Assembly (NCBI GenBank): GCA_031552735.1
Contig: JAVBMF010000010.1
Location: forward strand, 1 to 43,825
Origin: JAVBUY01 sp031552735
GTDB taxonomy: Bacteria; Bacillota; Clostridia; Christensenellales; Aristaeellaceae
Direction: 5' to 3'
DNA: 43,825 nt
Position 1 is the stretch's first letter. Each line of letters starts with the position of its first letter. Positions 8,706 through 17,268 of this stretch are shown in pieces. The notes beneath the pieces were generated by a model. The model did no database searches, was not told where the DNA came from, and was given only the letters and a program-made list of their open reading frames with translations. A program made the position numbers and the translations under genes.

Positions 8706-9266
8706 GTGCGAAAATGGGTGATGCTGGCAATCGCAGGGATTTTGCTGGCGATTTGCCCGGTGCTGGGCGGCGGCGATCAATCGCCGACGCAACTGCTTGA
8801 GATCGCGCAAGCAAGCCGCATGGAGGCACACGCGTTTTTTCTGCGCGCACAGGTTACGCTGCCCACAGGCCAGGCGCAAGCCGCGCTGAAATTGGCACAG
8901 CAAGCCGCGCGGGAGTGGCCATCGGGCCAAGCAAGCCTTTCCGACAAAATCCATCCATGCACGCTGGTGTTGGCGGCAGCTTGCCCGCCGGACGCCGCAC
9001 AGGCGCGGGACATCGCGCGGCGCATGCGCAGCATCATGGGACGTGGCGCGCGGATCACGTATTGTCTGACCGCGCGCGCCGACGCAAGGGATCTGGCGAG
9101 CCTAGCAGCACAGGCGCTGATTTCGCTGGACGACGCGCCCCAGGAGCGGCTGTTGGCACCCGATCTCGTCAGCCTGACCGGCACAAAGGCGCAAGTGGCA
9201 CTCCGGCGCGACGCGACCGGCGCGCAGGCGTATCTGGCGCAACCGCTAATCCCCATGGACTACTAA
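8706..9266 (+). CDS. YwmB-like secreted protein
   Basis: A 186-residue protein with an N-terminal signal sequence (VRKWVMLAIAGILLAICPVL) and an otherwise soluble body. The C-terminal text ending AQVALRRDATGAQAYLAQPL, then IPMDY, resembles the ALRY...TYIWLGTPVI ending of YwmB, a family with a TATA-box-binding-protein-like fold. The position directly before murA matches ywmB-murA in Bacillus. That is recognition by pattern and context, not a computed match, and the protein is shorter than Bacillus YwmB. GTG at 8706 was chosen because GGAGGTG lies six bases upstream; ATGs further upstream lack one. The function of YwmB is not established. Confidence 0.55.
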   Translation: MRKWVMLAIAGILLAICPVLGGGDQSPTQLLEIAQASRMEAHAFFLRAQVTLPTGQAQAALKLAQQAAREWPSGQASLSDKIHPCTLVLAAACPPDAAQARDIARRMRSIMGRGARITYCLTARADARDLASLAAQALISLDDAPQERLLAPDLVSLTGTKAQVALRRDATGAQAYLAQPLIPMDY

Positions 9267-9383
9267 AGCGAAAATGATCGACGAAAGTCGAAAAAACTTT
9301 GGAAAAAATACCAAATCCCCAAAGAAAAAATGTGAAATTGAAACGGACAGCACGAAGATTTTCCCAAAGAAGGAGGTGGGGTA
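9267..9383 (+). promoter_or_regulatory. A-rich leader before murA with small hairpins
   Basis: This short stretch is much richer in A than the rest of the window. It contains a perfect GNRA-type hairpin, TCGAC-GAAA-GTCGA (9278-9291). Further on, CTTTGG (9297-9302) can pair with either CCAAA (9311-9315) or CCAAAG (9319-9324). No clear sigma-A promoter was identified. Its role in murA expression is open. Confidence 0.3.
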
Positions 9384-10631
9384 TTGGCGGTCTTTGTGGC
9401 GAAAGAGAGCCCACCATTGATCGGAGAAATAGACATCAGTACCTCCAAGAATGCGGTGCTGCCCATTATTGCCGCCGCGCTGCTTACCGAAGAAGCGATG
9501 TATATTGAGCACCCGCCCAAGTTAAGCGACGTGAACGTGCTGTGTCAGGTGGTGGAAAGCTGTGGCGGCATTGTGCAGTGCGAGCAGGGCAGGCTATGCA
9601 TAGAGGCCGGACAGGTTGTGAGCCCGACTGTCGAGGACGCGATGCGCAAGATGCGCGCGTCCGTGCTGGTCATGGGGCCGCTGCTGGCGCGCACCGGCGA
9701 AGCGCGGGTGGCACTGCCCGGCGGCTGCGCGATTGGCCAGCGCCCGATCGACCTGCACCTAAAGGGTATGGCGGCATTGGGCGCGGAAATCAGCATGCAG
9801 CAGGGCGCGGTGGAGTTAAAGGGCAAACTGCATGGCGGCACGATTTATCTGGACACACCCAGCGTAGGCGCGACCGAAAACCTGATGATGGCCGCAACGC
9901 TGGCGGAGGGAACGACACGCATAGAGAACGCGGCCAAAGAGCCGGAGATTATTGATTTGGCGGAGTGTCTGCTGAAGATGGGCGCGCGCATTACCGGCGC
10001 GGGCAGCGGCACAGTGGTCATCGAGGGTGTGCCCACGCTGCACGGCACGAGTTACCTGCCCATCACCGACCGCATCGAGGCGGGCACCATGGCCTGCGCG
10101 GCGGCGGTGACAGGCGGCAACCTGCTACTTAGGGGGGCGCGTGCCGATCACCTGCGGGCGCTGCTATTCAAGCTGCACGAGATGGGAATGGATGTGATGG
10201 ATTATCCGGGCGGACTGCGCGTGCGCGGCAAGCCCACGCACCCGACCGAGATACGCACAATGACCTTCCCGGGTTTTCCCACCGATTTGCAGGCGCCACT
10301 GATGGTGGTTGCCTGCACCACGCCGGGCACCTCGGTTTTCCTGGAAACGGTGTTCGAGAATCGCTACATGCACGCCATCGAGCTGCGGCGCATGGGCGCG
10401 GCAATCCGCGTGGAGGATCGCGTGGCGGTGGTGGATGGCGTGGCGTCGCTGCTCGGCGCGCATGTGGTGGCCAGCGACTTGCGCGCGGGCGCGGCGCTGA
10501 TACTGGCCGGACTGTGCGCCCAGGGCGAAACGCGCATCAGCGACCAGACCGGGCACATCGATCGCGGATATGAGGGCATTGAGCAAAAACTGGGCGCTGT
10601 GGGGGCGCTGATCGAGCGCGTAGAGGAATAA
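9384..10631 (+). CDS. murA: UDP-N-acetylglucosamine 1-carboxyvinyltransferase
   Basis: First committed enzyme of peptidoglycan synthesis; it transfers enolpyruvate from PEP to UDP-GlcNAc in the cytoplasm. The 415-residue product contains ISTSKNAVLPI (the SKNA Lys motif), the mobile active-site loop LPGGCAIGQRPIDLHLKG with Cys at residue 115, and the C-terminal ASDLRAGAALILAGL with the conserved Asp. Cys115 (the E. coli number, by coincidence of length) is the fosfomycin target, so the enzyme should be sensitive. TTG at 9384 follows AGGAGGTGG and gives a normal N-terminus. A GTG at 9396 is the alternative. A terminator follows at 10653. Confidence 0.96.
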   Translation: MAVFVAKESPPLIGEIDISTSKNAVLPIIAAALLTEEAMYIEHPPKLSDVNVLCQVVESCGGIVQCEQGRLCIEAGQVVSPTVEDAMRKMRASVLVMGPLLARTGEARVALPGGCAIGQRPIDLHLKGMAALGAEISMQQGAVELKGKLHGGTIYLDTPSVGATENLMMAATLAEGTTRIENAAKEPEIIDLAECLLKMGARITGAGSGTVVIEGVPTLHGTSYLPITDRIEAGTMACAAAVTGGNLLLRGARADHLRALLFKLHEMGMDVMDYPGGLRVRGKPTHPTEIRTMTFPGFPTDLQAPLMVVACTTPGTSVFLETVFENRYMHAIELRRMGAAIRVEDRVAVVDGVASLLGAHVVASDLRAGAALILAGLCAQGETRISDQTGHIDRGYEGIEQKLGAVGALIERVEE

Positions 10632-10652
10632 GCATCATCCGCTATCATCCTG

Positions 10653-10679
10653 AGAGCTGCCGTCCACGGCAGCTCTTTT
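10653..10679 (+). terminator. murA terminator
   Basis: A perfect ten-base stem, AGAGCTGCCG (10653-10662) with CGGCAGCTCT (10667-10676), four-base loop and TTTT after it. Confidence 0.88.
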
Positions 10680-10691
10680 GCGCGCAAAGGC

Positions 10692-10720
10692 TTGTGTGGG
10701 CTTGTTTTGCGTGCTATACT
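10692..10720 (+). promoter_or_regulatory. promoter of the aromatic amino acid operon
   Basis: -10 TATACT (10715-10720), 17-base spacer, -35 TTGTGT (10692-10697). The -10 is good and the -35 is moderate. It lies between the murA terminator and a leader hairpin, as expected for the start of the tyrA operon. Confidence 0.6.
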
Positions 10721-10755
10721 GCTAACAGGAATATTGCCTGGTTTTGCTGGGGCGC

Positions 10756-10797
10756 AATCCGCGCGGCTCCCATCGAGGAACCGGCGCGGATTTTTTT
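10756..10797 (+). terminator. terminator-like leader hairpin (candidate attenuator)
   Basis: AATCCGCGC (10756-10764) pairs perfectly with GCGCGGATT (10784-10792), extended by GG with CC and CTC with GAG, and is followed by a seven-T run (10791-10797). It lies about 30 bases after the predicted transcription start and before tyrA. Without an antitermination mechanism it would block the operon. No tRNA-binding T-box element or Trp/Tyr/Phe-rich leader peptide is visible upstream. Confidence 0.72.
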
Positions 10798-10821
10798 GAA
10801 GGCGTGAAAGGCGGCGGTCGC

Positions 10822-11664
10822 GTGCGCGTGGGCATCGTGGGGCTAGGGTTGGTCGGTGGCAGCATCGCGCTGGCGCTGAAGGACAGGGGCGCATGGCGTG
10901 CGTTCGGCGTTGATCGCGACAGCGACACACGCAAGGCCGCCGTGGCCAGCGGCGCGGTGGACGCCGTGTTTGCCGATGTGGCGGACGCGCCGTTGGAAGG
11001 AGCCGACCTGCTCATGATCTGTCTGCATCCCGAGGCGGCGGAACAGACGCTGCGCGCGGTTGCGCCAAGGCTTACGCCCGGCACGGTGGTCAGCGATGTG
11101 TGCGGCATCAAGCGCGGCATCGCCGCCATCGCGCGGCAGGTGCTGCCCGAGGGAGTCTGCTTCATCGGCGGGCACCCAATGGCCGGGCGCGAGCAAAACG
11201 GCTTTGCTTACGCGGTCAAAGATTTGTTCGCGGGTGCGCACTACCTGCTGACGCCGCCCGACGACGCGCCGCCGGAGGCTACCGCCATGCTGTGCGATCT
11301 GGCCGAGCAACTGGGCTGCGCCGATGTGCGGCTGACCGATCCGGACACACACGACGCATCGGTGGCATACACCAGCCACATGATGCATGTGCTGGCGCTG
11401 AGTATTTGTGAACAGGAACGGTTGATGACCAGCAAGGGTTTTGAGGGCAACAGCTTTGAGGGCACAACGCGGGTCGCCGCGATGGATGTCGATCTGTGGA
11501 ACGGCATATTCTGGAACAATCGCGATGTGCTGGCGGCGAGCATCGCCGAGTTGGAAGGCAAGCTGGCTGAGTATCGCGCGTTGCTGGCGGGCGATGACCG
11601 CGAGGCATTGCGTCAGCGCATGCACGGCGCGGTGGTGCGCAAGGAGGAATGGAACCGTGCGTAG
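10822..11664 (+). CDS. tyrA: prephenate dehydrogenase
   Basis: Oxidises prephenate to 4-hydroxyphenylpyruvate in tyrosine synthesis, using NAD(P). The 280-residue protein opens straight into the Rossmann motif GIVGLGLVGGSIALAL and carries the conserved FIGGHPMAGREQNGF segment with the substrate-binding His; the C-terminal helical dimerisation domain follows. No ACT domain is present, so feedback by tyrosine through such a domain is not expected. The frame is open to 10744, inside the leader terminator. GTG at 10822 was chosen because AAAGGCGG (10807-10814) sits seven bases upstream; GTG at 10804 is an alternative. It overlaps aroB by eight bases. Confidence 0.92.
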   Translation: MRVGIVGLGLVGGSIALALKDRGAWRAFGVDRDSDTRKAAVASGAVDAVFADVADAPLEGADLLMICLHPEAAEQTLRAVAPRLTPGTVVSDVCGIKRGIAAIARQVLPEGVCFIGGHPMAGREQNGFAYAVKDLFAGAHYLLTPPDDAPPEATAMLCDLAEQLGCADVRLTDPDTHDASVAYTSHMMHVLALSICEQERLMTSKGFEGNSFEGTTRVAAMDVDLWNGIFWNNRDVLAASIAELEGKLAEYRALLAGDDREALRQRMHGAVVRKEEWNRA

Positions 11665-12730
11665 CGTGCGCGTGGATACCGCGCCGGGGTACGACATCGT
11701 CATCGGCGCAAATGCGTGGGAGGCTCTGGGTAAGCTGGTCGCGCCGTGGCGGGGCAAGCAAGCAGTTGTTGTCACCGACCAAACGGTCGGCGCGCTGTAC
11801 GGCGCGCGTGTGGCGCGGTTGCTGACAGAGGCAGGGCTGCGACCCGCGCAAATCACCGTGCCGGACGGAGAAAACAGCAAGAGCATGGCGCAGCTACAGG
11901 CGCTGTATGACGCTTTTTTGGATTTGAGCGTTACCCGCGCCGACCTAGTCGTGGCGCTGGGCGGCGGCGTGGTCGGCGATCTGACCGGATTTGCCGCCGC
12001 CAGCTACCTGCGCGGCGTGCCGTTTATGCAACTGCCCACTACACTGCTGGCGCAGGTCGATTCGTCGGTGGGCGGCAAGGTGGCGGTCAACCTGCCGCGC
12101 GGCAAAAATTTGGTGGGTGCGTTTTATCAGCCGGTGGCGGTGTGCGCCGACCTGTCCGCGTTGGGCACGCTGGATGCGCGCCAGATCGGCTGCGGTCTGG
12201 GCGAGATCATCAAGACCGCGTGCATCGCCGATGCGGCATTGTTTGAAACGATAGAGCACGCCGGGGGGCGCTCGGGATTGATGCCGCTGTTGCCCGATGT
12301 GGTGGCGCGCTGCTGTGAGATCAAGGCGGACTATGTGCGGCGCGACGCGCACGACCGCGGCGCGCGCATGGAACTGAACTTTGGGCACACCATCGGGCAC
12401 GCGCTGGAGGCGGTGCTGGGATACGGTGCATTGCTGCACGGCGAAGCGGTGTGCATCGGCATGTTGGCCGCCGCGCGAGAAGGCGAAAAGCTGGGTGTGA
12501 CCGAAGCGGGCACGGCGGCGCGCCTGAAAAATGTGCTGGCGATGTACGACCTGCACACCGAAATGCCGAAAGCCGATATGAACGCGCTGCTGCAAGCGGC
12601 CGGGCATGACAAAAAGAGCGCGGGCGGCACGCTGACGCAGGTCTTGCTGACGCGCATGGGCCAAGCGACGCTGCGGGACATCACCATGGCGCAGCTTGCG
12701 CAGTGGGTTAAAGGGGTGTGCGGCGCATGA
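11657..12730 (+). CDS. aroB: 3-dehydroquinate synthase
   Basis: Second step of the shikimate pathway: cyclises DAHP to 3-dehydroquinate, using NAD and a divalent metal. The 357-residue product has LGGGVVGDLTGFAAASYLRG (NAD/substrate binding), the PTTLLAQVDSSVGGK segment and the metal ligands in GLGEIIKTA, LNFGHTIGHALE and LLHGEAV. All key residues are present. GTG at 11657 follows AAGGAGGAA and overlaps the end of tyrA. It is the second gene of the operon; its stop overlaps the aroA ATG. Confidence 0.97.
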   Translation: MRSVRVDTAPGYDIVIGANAWEALGKLVAPWRGKQAVVVTDQTVGALYGARVARLLTEAGLRPAQITVPDGENSKSMAQLQALYDAFLDLSVTRADLVVALGGGVVGDLTGFAAASYLRGVPFMQLPTTLLAQVDSSVGGKVAVNLPRGKNLVGAFYQPVAVCADLSALGTLDARQIGCGLGEIIKTACIADAALFETIEHAGGRSGLMPLLPDVVARCCEIKADYVRRDAHDRGARMELNFGHTIGHALEAVLGYGALLHGEAVCIGMLAAAREGEKLGVTEAGTAARLKNVLAMYDLHTEMPKADMNALLQAAGHDKKSAGGTLTQVLLTRMGQATLRDITMAQLAQWVKGVCGA

Positions 12731-14022
12731 GGCGAATCAGACCGGCGGCGCTGGGCGGCGAACTGCGTGTCATGCCCAGCAAGAGTGCCGCGCATCGCGC
12801 GCTGCTGTGCGCGGCGCTGGCCGATGGGTGCAGCGAGGTTGCGCCGCTGGTGCCGTCCGAGGACATTCGGGCGACCATCGCGGCGCTGGGCGGTCTGGGC
12901 ATGGCGGATATTGCGCAGACACCCTTGCCCGATGCACCGGGGAGGATGGCTTGCCGCGTCACCGGCGGGCGACACGGCACCGGCGCGCGCACGGTGCCCT
13001 GCGGCGAGTCCGGCTCGACGTTGCGGTTTCTGATGCCGCTGGCACTGGACGGGCACGGGCCGGTGCGCTTTGTCGGCGCGGAGCGGCTATTGAAAAGACC
13101 GCTGGGACCCTATCGGGAATTGTTTTTGGCGCAAGGCATTCACTGGGAGGAAACACCGGAGGACATCACGTTGGAAGGTGCGCTGAAGCCCGGCGTCTAT
13201 GCGCTGCCCGGCGATGTATCCAGTCAATTTATTACGGGGCTGCTGTATGCGCTGCCTAGGCTGGCGGGTGATTCCAGCATCCGCCTGACCTCGCCGCTTG
13301 AGTCGCGCGGATATGTGGCGCTGACGCTGGAGGCGCTGCGCGAAGCGGGCGTCACCGCGCAGTGGCGCGACGAAACCACACTGGAGATCCCTGGCAAGCA
13401 AACCTATCGCGCGGGGTGTTTTCCTGTGGAGGGCGACTGGTCGCATGCGGCTTTCTTTCTGGTGGCGGGGCTAACCGGGCGCGGCATACGCCTGACCGGT
13501 CTGGACAAGACCAGCCGTCAGGGCGACCGCGCAATCATTGACATCCTGCGCGAGATGGGTGGGGACATCGTCTGGGAAGGCGATACCTTGGTGGCGCGGC
13601 CTTCCGCGCTGGCCGGTGCGCGCATCGACTGCGCGCAGGTGCCCGATCTTGTGCCCGCGCTGACTGCGGCTGCCTCTGCGGCGCAGGGGAGCACCGAACT
13701 GATCGGCGCGGCACGGCTGCGCATGAAGGAAAGCGATCGGCTGGCCGCGCTGGAACAGGAATTTCGCGCGCTGAACGCGAACATCACCAGCACGGCCGAC
13801 GCGCTGATGATTTGGGGCGGTCAGACATTGACCGGCGGGCCTACCGACAGCCACAACGATCACCGCATCGCCATGGCCATCGCTGTGGCGGCGGCAATCT
13901 GCGCCAGGGAAACCCTGCTGACCGGCGAGGACGCGGTGCGCAAATCCGCACCGGATTTCTGGCGCGAGTATGAAAGCATAGGAGGATGGACGCGATGCGA
14001 GGACAATGGGGCGAGAAGCTGA
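12727..14022 (+). CDS. aroA: 3-phosphoshikimate 1-carboxyvinyltransferase (EPSP synthase)
   Basis: Transfers enolpyruvate from PEP to shikimate-3-phosphate. The 431-residue protein has the N-terminal PSKSAAHRALL motif with the catalytic Lys, the PEP-site loop GESGSTLRFLMPLAL where E. coli has GNAGTAMRPL, and C-terminal RMKESDRL and NDHRIAMA motifs. It is homologous to murA, also in this window. The loop differs from the classical class I sequence, so glyphosate sensitivity should not be assumed. ATG at 12727 overlaps the aroB stop (ATGA). The 3' end overlaps aroC by 28 bases. Confidence 0.96.
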   Translation: MRRIRPAALGGELRVMPSKSAAHRALLCAALADGCSEVAPLVPSEDIRATIAALGGLGMADIAQTPLPDAPGRMACRVTGGRHGTGARTVPCGESGSTLRFLMPLALDGHGPVRFVGAERLLKRPLGPYRELFLAQGIHWEETPEDITLEGALKPGVYALPGDVSSQFITGLLYALPRLAGDSSIRLTSPLESRGYVALTLEALREAGVTAQWRDETTLEIPGKQTYRAGCFPVEGDWSHAAFFLVAGLTGRGIRLTGLDKTSRQGDRAIIDILREMGGDIVWEGDTLVARPSALAGARIDCAQVPDLVPALTAAASAAQGSTELIGAARLRMKESDRLAALEQEFRALNANITSTADALMIWGGQTLTGGPTDSHNDHRIAMAIAVAAAICARETLLTGEDAVRKSAPDFWREYESIGGWTRCEDNGARS

Positions 14023-15083
14023 GCCTGAGCATCTTCGGCGAGTCGCATGGCGAGGCGGTAGGCATCGTAATCGATGGGTTGCCGTCGGGCATCGCGGTGG
14101 ACACCGAGCTGGTGGCCGCCGACATGGCGCGTCGCGCGCCGGGGCGCGATCCATCCGCCACGCCCCGTCGCGAAAGCGACGCAGTGCGGATTTTATCGGG
14201 CGTTTATCGCGGCATCACCACCGGCGCGCCGCTGTGCGGCGTGATCGGCAACACCAATGTGCGCCCGCAGGACTACGACGCGGTGCCCGGCGCGATGCGC
14301 CCTGGCCACGCGGACTACACCGGCTGGGTCAAGTATCACGGCTTCAACGATCCCAGGGGCGGCGGACACTTTTCCGGGCGGCTGACCGCGCCGCTGGTGT
14401 TCGCCGGGGCAATCGCGCGGCAAATCCTTTCGCGGCTGGGGATCACGATCGGCGCGCACATCCAGAGCATCCATACCGTGCGCGACATGCTGCTGGACGA
14501 CGCGGCGGTGGACGCGGCGCAACTGATGGCACTGCGTTCCCGCGCGTTTCCTGTGCTGGATGAAAGCGTGGAGGCCGACATGCGCGCCGCCATTGAACAG
14601 GCGCGCGAACAGGGCGATTCGGTGGGCGGCGTGGTTGCGTGTGCCGCTGCCGGCGTGCCCGCCGGTTGGGGCGAGCCGTTCTTTGGCTCGGTGGAAAGCG
14701 TGCTGTCCGGGCTGCTATTCTCCATCCCAGCGGTCAAGGGCGTGTCCTTCGGGCAGGGCTTTGGACTGACCACACTGTATGGCAGTGAGGCCAACGATCC
14801 GTTTTATTTTGATGAGGGCGAGGTGCGCTGCCGCACCAACCGTCACGGCGGCGCGCTGGGCGGCATCACCAGCGGCATGCCGGTGGTTGCGCGCGTGGGC
14901 ATCAAGCCGACGCCGTCCATCGCGCAGAAGCAGCAAACCATCGATGTGCGCAAAGGACAGGATGTGGTGCTGGAGATTGGCGGACGCCACGATCCATGCA
15001 TCGTGCCGCGCGCAGTGCCGGTGGTCGAGGCAGTGATGGCGATCGGTCTGCTGTCGCTGTATCTGGAGGTGGAAGGGCGATGA
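13995..15083 (+). CDS. aroC: chorismate synthase
   Basis: Makes chorismate from EPSP; needs reduced FMN. The 362-residue product shows the family signatures: LSIFGESHGEAVGIVIDGLP near the start, RPGHADYTG and the glycine-rich DPRGGGHFSGRLTAPLVFAG, then RTNRHGGALGGITSGMP and GRHDPCIVPRAVPV at the C-terminus. ATG at 13995 is nine bases after AGGAGG (13980-13985). The ATG at 13986 sits directly against that site, so it is less likely. A chorismate source for Phe, Tyr, Trp and folate. Confidence 0.96.
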   Translation: MRGQWGEKLSLSIFGESHGEAVGIVIDGLPSGIAVDTELVAADMARRAPGRDPSATPRRESDAVRILSGVYRGITTGAPLCGVIGNTNVRPQDYDAVPGAMRPGHADYTGWVKYHGFNDPRGGGHFSGRLTAPLVFAGAIARQILSRLGITIGAHIQSIHTVRDMLLDDAAVDAAQLMALRSRAFPVLDESVEADMRAAIEQAREQGDSVGGVVACAAAGVPAGWGEPFFGSVESVLSGLLFSIPAVKGVSFGQGFGLTTLYGSEANDPFYFDEGEVRCRTNRHGGALGGITSGMPVVARVGIKPTPSIAQKQQTIDVRKGQDVVLEIGGRHDPCIVPRAVPVVEAVMAIGLLSLYLEVEGR

Positions 15084-15346
15084 AAGGTGATTTGACGGTG
15101 CTGCGCGCGCGCATTGACGCCATTGATACCGAACTGGTCGCACTGTTTGAAAAGCGCATGGAAGCCGCGCGCCAAGTGGGTGTGTACAAGCGCGAGCGCG
15201 GACTGGATGTGACCGACACCGCGCGAGAGGAAGCGGTGCTGGACAGCCGCGTCGGCATGCTGCACGATCCGCGCTGGGCGAAGGCTACACGCGCGCTCTT
15301 CACCGAGATGATGCGCCTGAGCCGCGAGGAGCAGCAGCGTGGATAA
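15080..15346 (+). CDS. aroQ: chorismate mutase, AroQ type
   Basis: An 88-residue helical protein converting chorismate to prephenate, the substrate of TyrA encoded in the same operon. It matches the AroQ class: LRARIDAIDTELVALFEKR begins the long first helix with the conserved Arg, followed by VGVYKRERGLDV and the REEAVL segment. It is free-standing, not fused to TyrA, PheA or DAHP synthase. The ATG overlaps the aroC stop (ATGA), and the 3' end overlaps aroK. Confidence 0.9.
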   Translation: MKGDLTVLRARIDAIDTELVALFEKRMEAARQVGVYKRERGLDVTDTAREEAVLDSRVGMLHDPRWAKATRALFTEMMRLSREEQQRG

Positions 15347-15842
15347 TCTGTATCTAATCGGCATGCCGGGCAGCGGAAAATCGACGCTGGGCGCCGCGCT
15401 TGCCCAAACGCGGGGCGTGCCGTTTGTTGATCTGGACCGCAGGATCGAAACGCTGGCCGGTATGTCCATCCCGCGCATTTTTGCCAAAAACGGCGAGGCG
15501 ACGTTTCGCCGGATGGAACAAGACGCGCTATATGAAGTTGCACGCCGGTGCGGGCAGATCATCGCCACCGGAGGCGGCATTATATTGGATGCGCAAAACA
15601 CGCGGCTGATGCGTGATACCGGCAGGGTGCTGTGGATGGACCGGCCGTTGGCGCTGCTGTTGCGCGAAGTATCCGGCGCGGGCAGGCCGCTGCTTGCCGA
15701 CAACGCGGAGGAGAAATTGCGCGCGTTGTATGCGCAGCGCGTTCCGCTGTATCGGGCGGCGGCGCATCTGCGTCTGGACAACGCGGGCGATTTGCAAACC
15801 GCACTGGCGGCCGCGCAGGTGTTGCTACAACAAAAACAATAG
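15339..15842 (+). CDS. aroK: shikimate kinase
   Basis: Phosphorylates shikimate at the 3-position with ATP. The 167-residue P-loop protein has GMPGSGKST near residues 8-16, the shikimate-binding FVDLDRRIE, FRRMEQDAL and IATGGGII, and an Arg in the lid region near GRPLLAD. Length is standard. GTG at 15339 overlaps the chorismate mutase stop by eight bases; upstream GAGGAGCAG serves as a weak ribosome binding site. Together with aroB, aroA and aroC it covers four shikimate steps; DAHP synthase, dehydroquinase and shikimate dehydrogenase must be encoded elsewhere. Confidence 0.95.
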   Translation: MDNLYLIGMPGSGKSTLGAALAQTRGVPFVDLDRRIETLAGMSIPRIFAKNGEATFRRMEQDALYEVARRCGQIIATGGGIILDAQNTRLMRDTGRVLWMDRPLALLLREVSGAGRPLLADNAEEKLRALYAQRVPLYRAAAHLRLDNAGDLQTALAAAQVLLQQKQ

Positions 15843-15858
15843 ATTTGGAGCGATTCCA

Positions 15859-17253
15859 TTGCATACGACCAACTACAATCCCCGAAAACAAAACAGTCTG
15901 TTCCACTGGGAACCGGAATTTACCCGCCTTTTTTTCCGCATGGTGGTGCCCATCGCGCTGCAAAACCTGATCGCCGCGTCGTTGCACATCATTGACGGCA
16001 TCATGGTCAGTGGTCTGGGCGAGCAGGCATACGCGGGCGTTACACAGGCCAACCGTGTCACATTCCTGTTCAACCTGTTCTTGTTCGGCACAGTCAGCGG
16101 CGCGGCGATCTTTTTCGCGCAGTTTTGGGGCAAAGGCGACATCCCCAGCATGCGCCGCGTGCAGGGTCTGGCGATGCGCATTGCCGTGGGCATTGCCGCG
16201 ATCTTCATGCTGCTGGTAGCGGTCTTTCATCGGCAGGTGCTGGGCTTCTTCCTGAAGCCCGGCGTGAGCTTTGAGCAAGGGTTGCAATATCTGGTGATCA
16301 TCGCACCGGCGTACCTGATCATGGCGGTGGATAACGTGTATGCCGCTATGCTCAAGTCATCGGAACATCCGCGCATTCCGATGATGGCGGCCATTGTCGC
16401 GATCGGCACCAATACGATACTGAATTACGGACTGATTTATGGCAAGCTCGGCCTGCCTATGCTGGGTGTGCGCGGCGCGGCCATCGCGACGGTGATCTCC
16501 ACCGTTGTCAGCTTGGCGATCAATGTGGGCATGACCTATTTGGCAAAGCTGCCGCCCGCGGCGCGATTGAGTGATTGGGCGATGCCCGAGCGTGTGTTTC
16601 TGGGCAGATTCTTTCGCACGATCACACCGGTGGTGCTCAACGAGGGCCTGTGGGCGCTGGGCACAGTGATGTACTCGGTGGTGTATGGTGCGATGGGCGA
16701 CGCGGTGGTGGCGGCGATGGGCATCGTCAACATCTCCGACCAACTGACGTTCGCGTTCGGGTTTGGCATTGTCAGCGGCGCGGCGGTGATTGTCGGGCGC
16801 AGCATCGGCGCGGATCGCGAGGACGAGGCGTTTCTCTATGCCAAGCGCATTGCGCTGGCCGCTGTGGGCACGATGGCAGTCATGGGCATTGTGCTGATGA
16901 TCGTCCGCAGACCGCTGGCCGATGTGTTCCGCTTCTCCACGGAGGCGCGGGATATGTCGGTTCAGGTGATGGGCATCGCGGCGTGCTTCCTGTGGGTGCG
17001 CGTGTTCAATGGCGTGAATGTGGTCGGCATCCTGCGTGCCGGGGGCGACACGATGTACAGCATGGTGCTGGACGTTGGCGCGCTGTGGATTGTGGGCGTG
17101 CCCGCCGCCGTGCTGACCGGCATCGTGCTCAAACTGCCGCTTTGGGCGGTGTTCCTGTCCATTCAGGGCGAGGAATGCCTGAAGGTTATCATCGGCCTGC
17201 CGCGATTCTTGTCGCGCAAGTGGATACACAATCTCGCGCACGATGCCGCGTAA
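15859..17253 (+). CDS. MATE-family efflux transporter
   Basis: A 464-residue inner-membrane protein with twelve predicted hydrophobic segments in two similar halves. The opening RMVVPIALQNLIAASLHIID with GIMVSGLGEQAYAGV is the typical first-helix MATE signature. MATE proteins export cationic drugs or metabolites against a Na or H gradient. TTG at 15859 was chosen: GGAG lies eight bases upstream, and it begins the protein just before the first helix; the frame remains open inside aroK. Only 16 bases separate it from aroK, so it is likely in the aromatic operon, although the substrate is unknown. Confidence 0.9.
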   Translation: MHTTNYNPRKQNSLFHWEPEFTRLFFRMVVPIALQNLIAASLHIIDGIMVSGLGEQAYAGVTQANRVTFLFNLFLFGTVSGAAIFFAQFWGKGDIPSMRRVQGLAMRIAVGIAAIFMLLVAVFHRQVLGFFLKPGVSFEQGLQYLVIIAPAYLIMAVDNVYAAMLKSSEHPRIPMMAAIVAIGTNTILNYGLIYGKLGLPMLGVRGAAIATVISTVVSLAINVGMTYLAKLPPAARLSDWAMPERVFLGRFFRTITPVVLNEGLWALGTVMYSVVYGAMGDAVVAAMGIVNISDQLTFAFGFGIVSGAAVIVGRSIGADREDEAFLYAKRIALAAVGTMAVMGIVLMIVRRPLADVFRFSTEARDMSVQVMGIAACFLWVRVFNGVNVVGILRAGGDTMYSMVLDVGALWIVGVPAAVLTGIVLKLPLWAVFLSIQGEECLKVIIGLPRFLSRKWIHNLAHDAA

Positions 17254-17268
17254 GGGAGAAGGAGTAAG

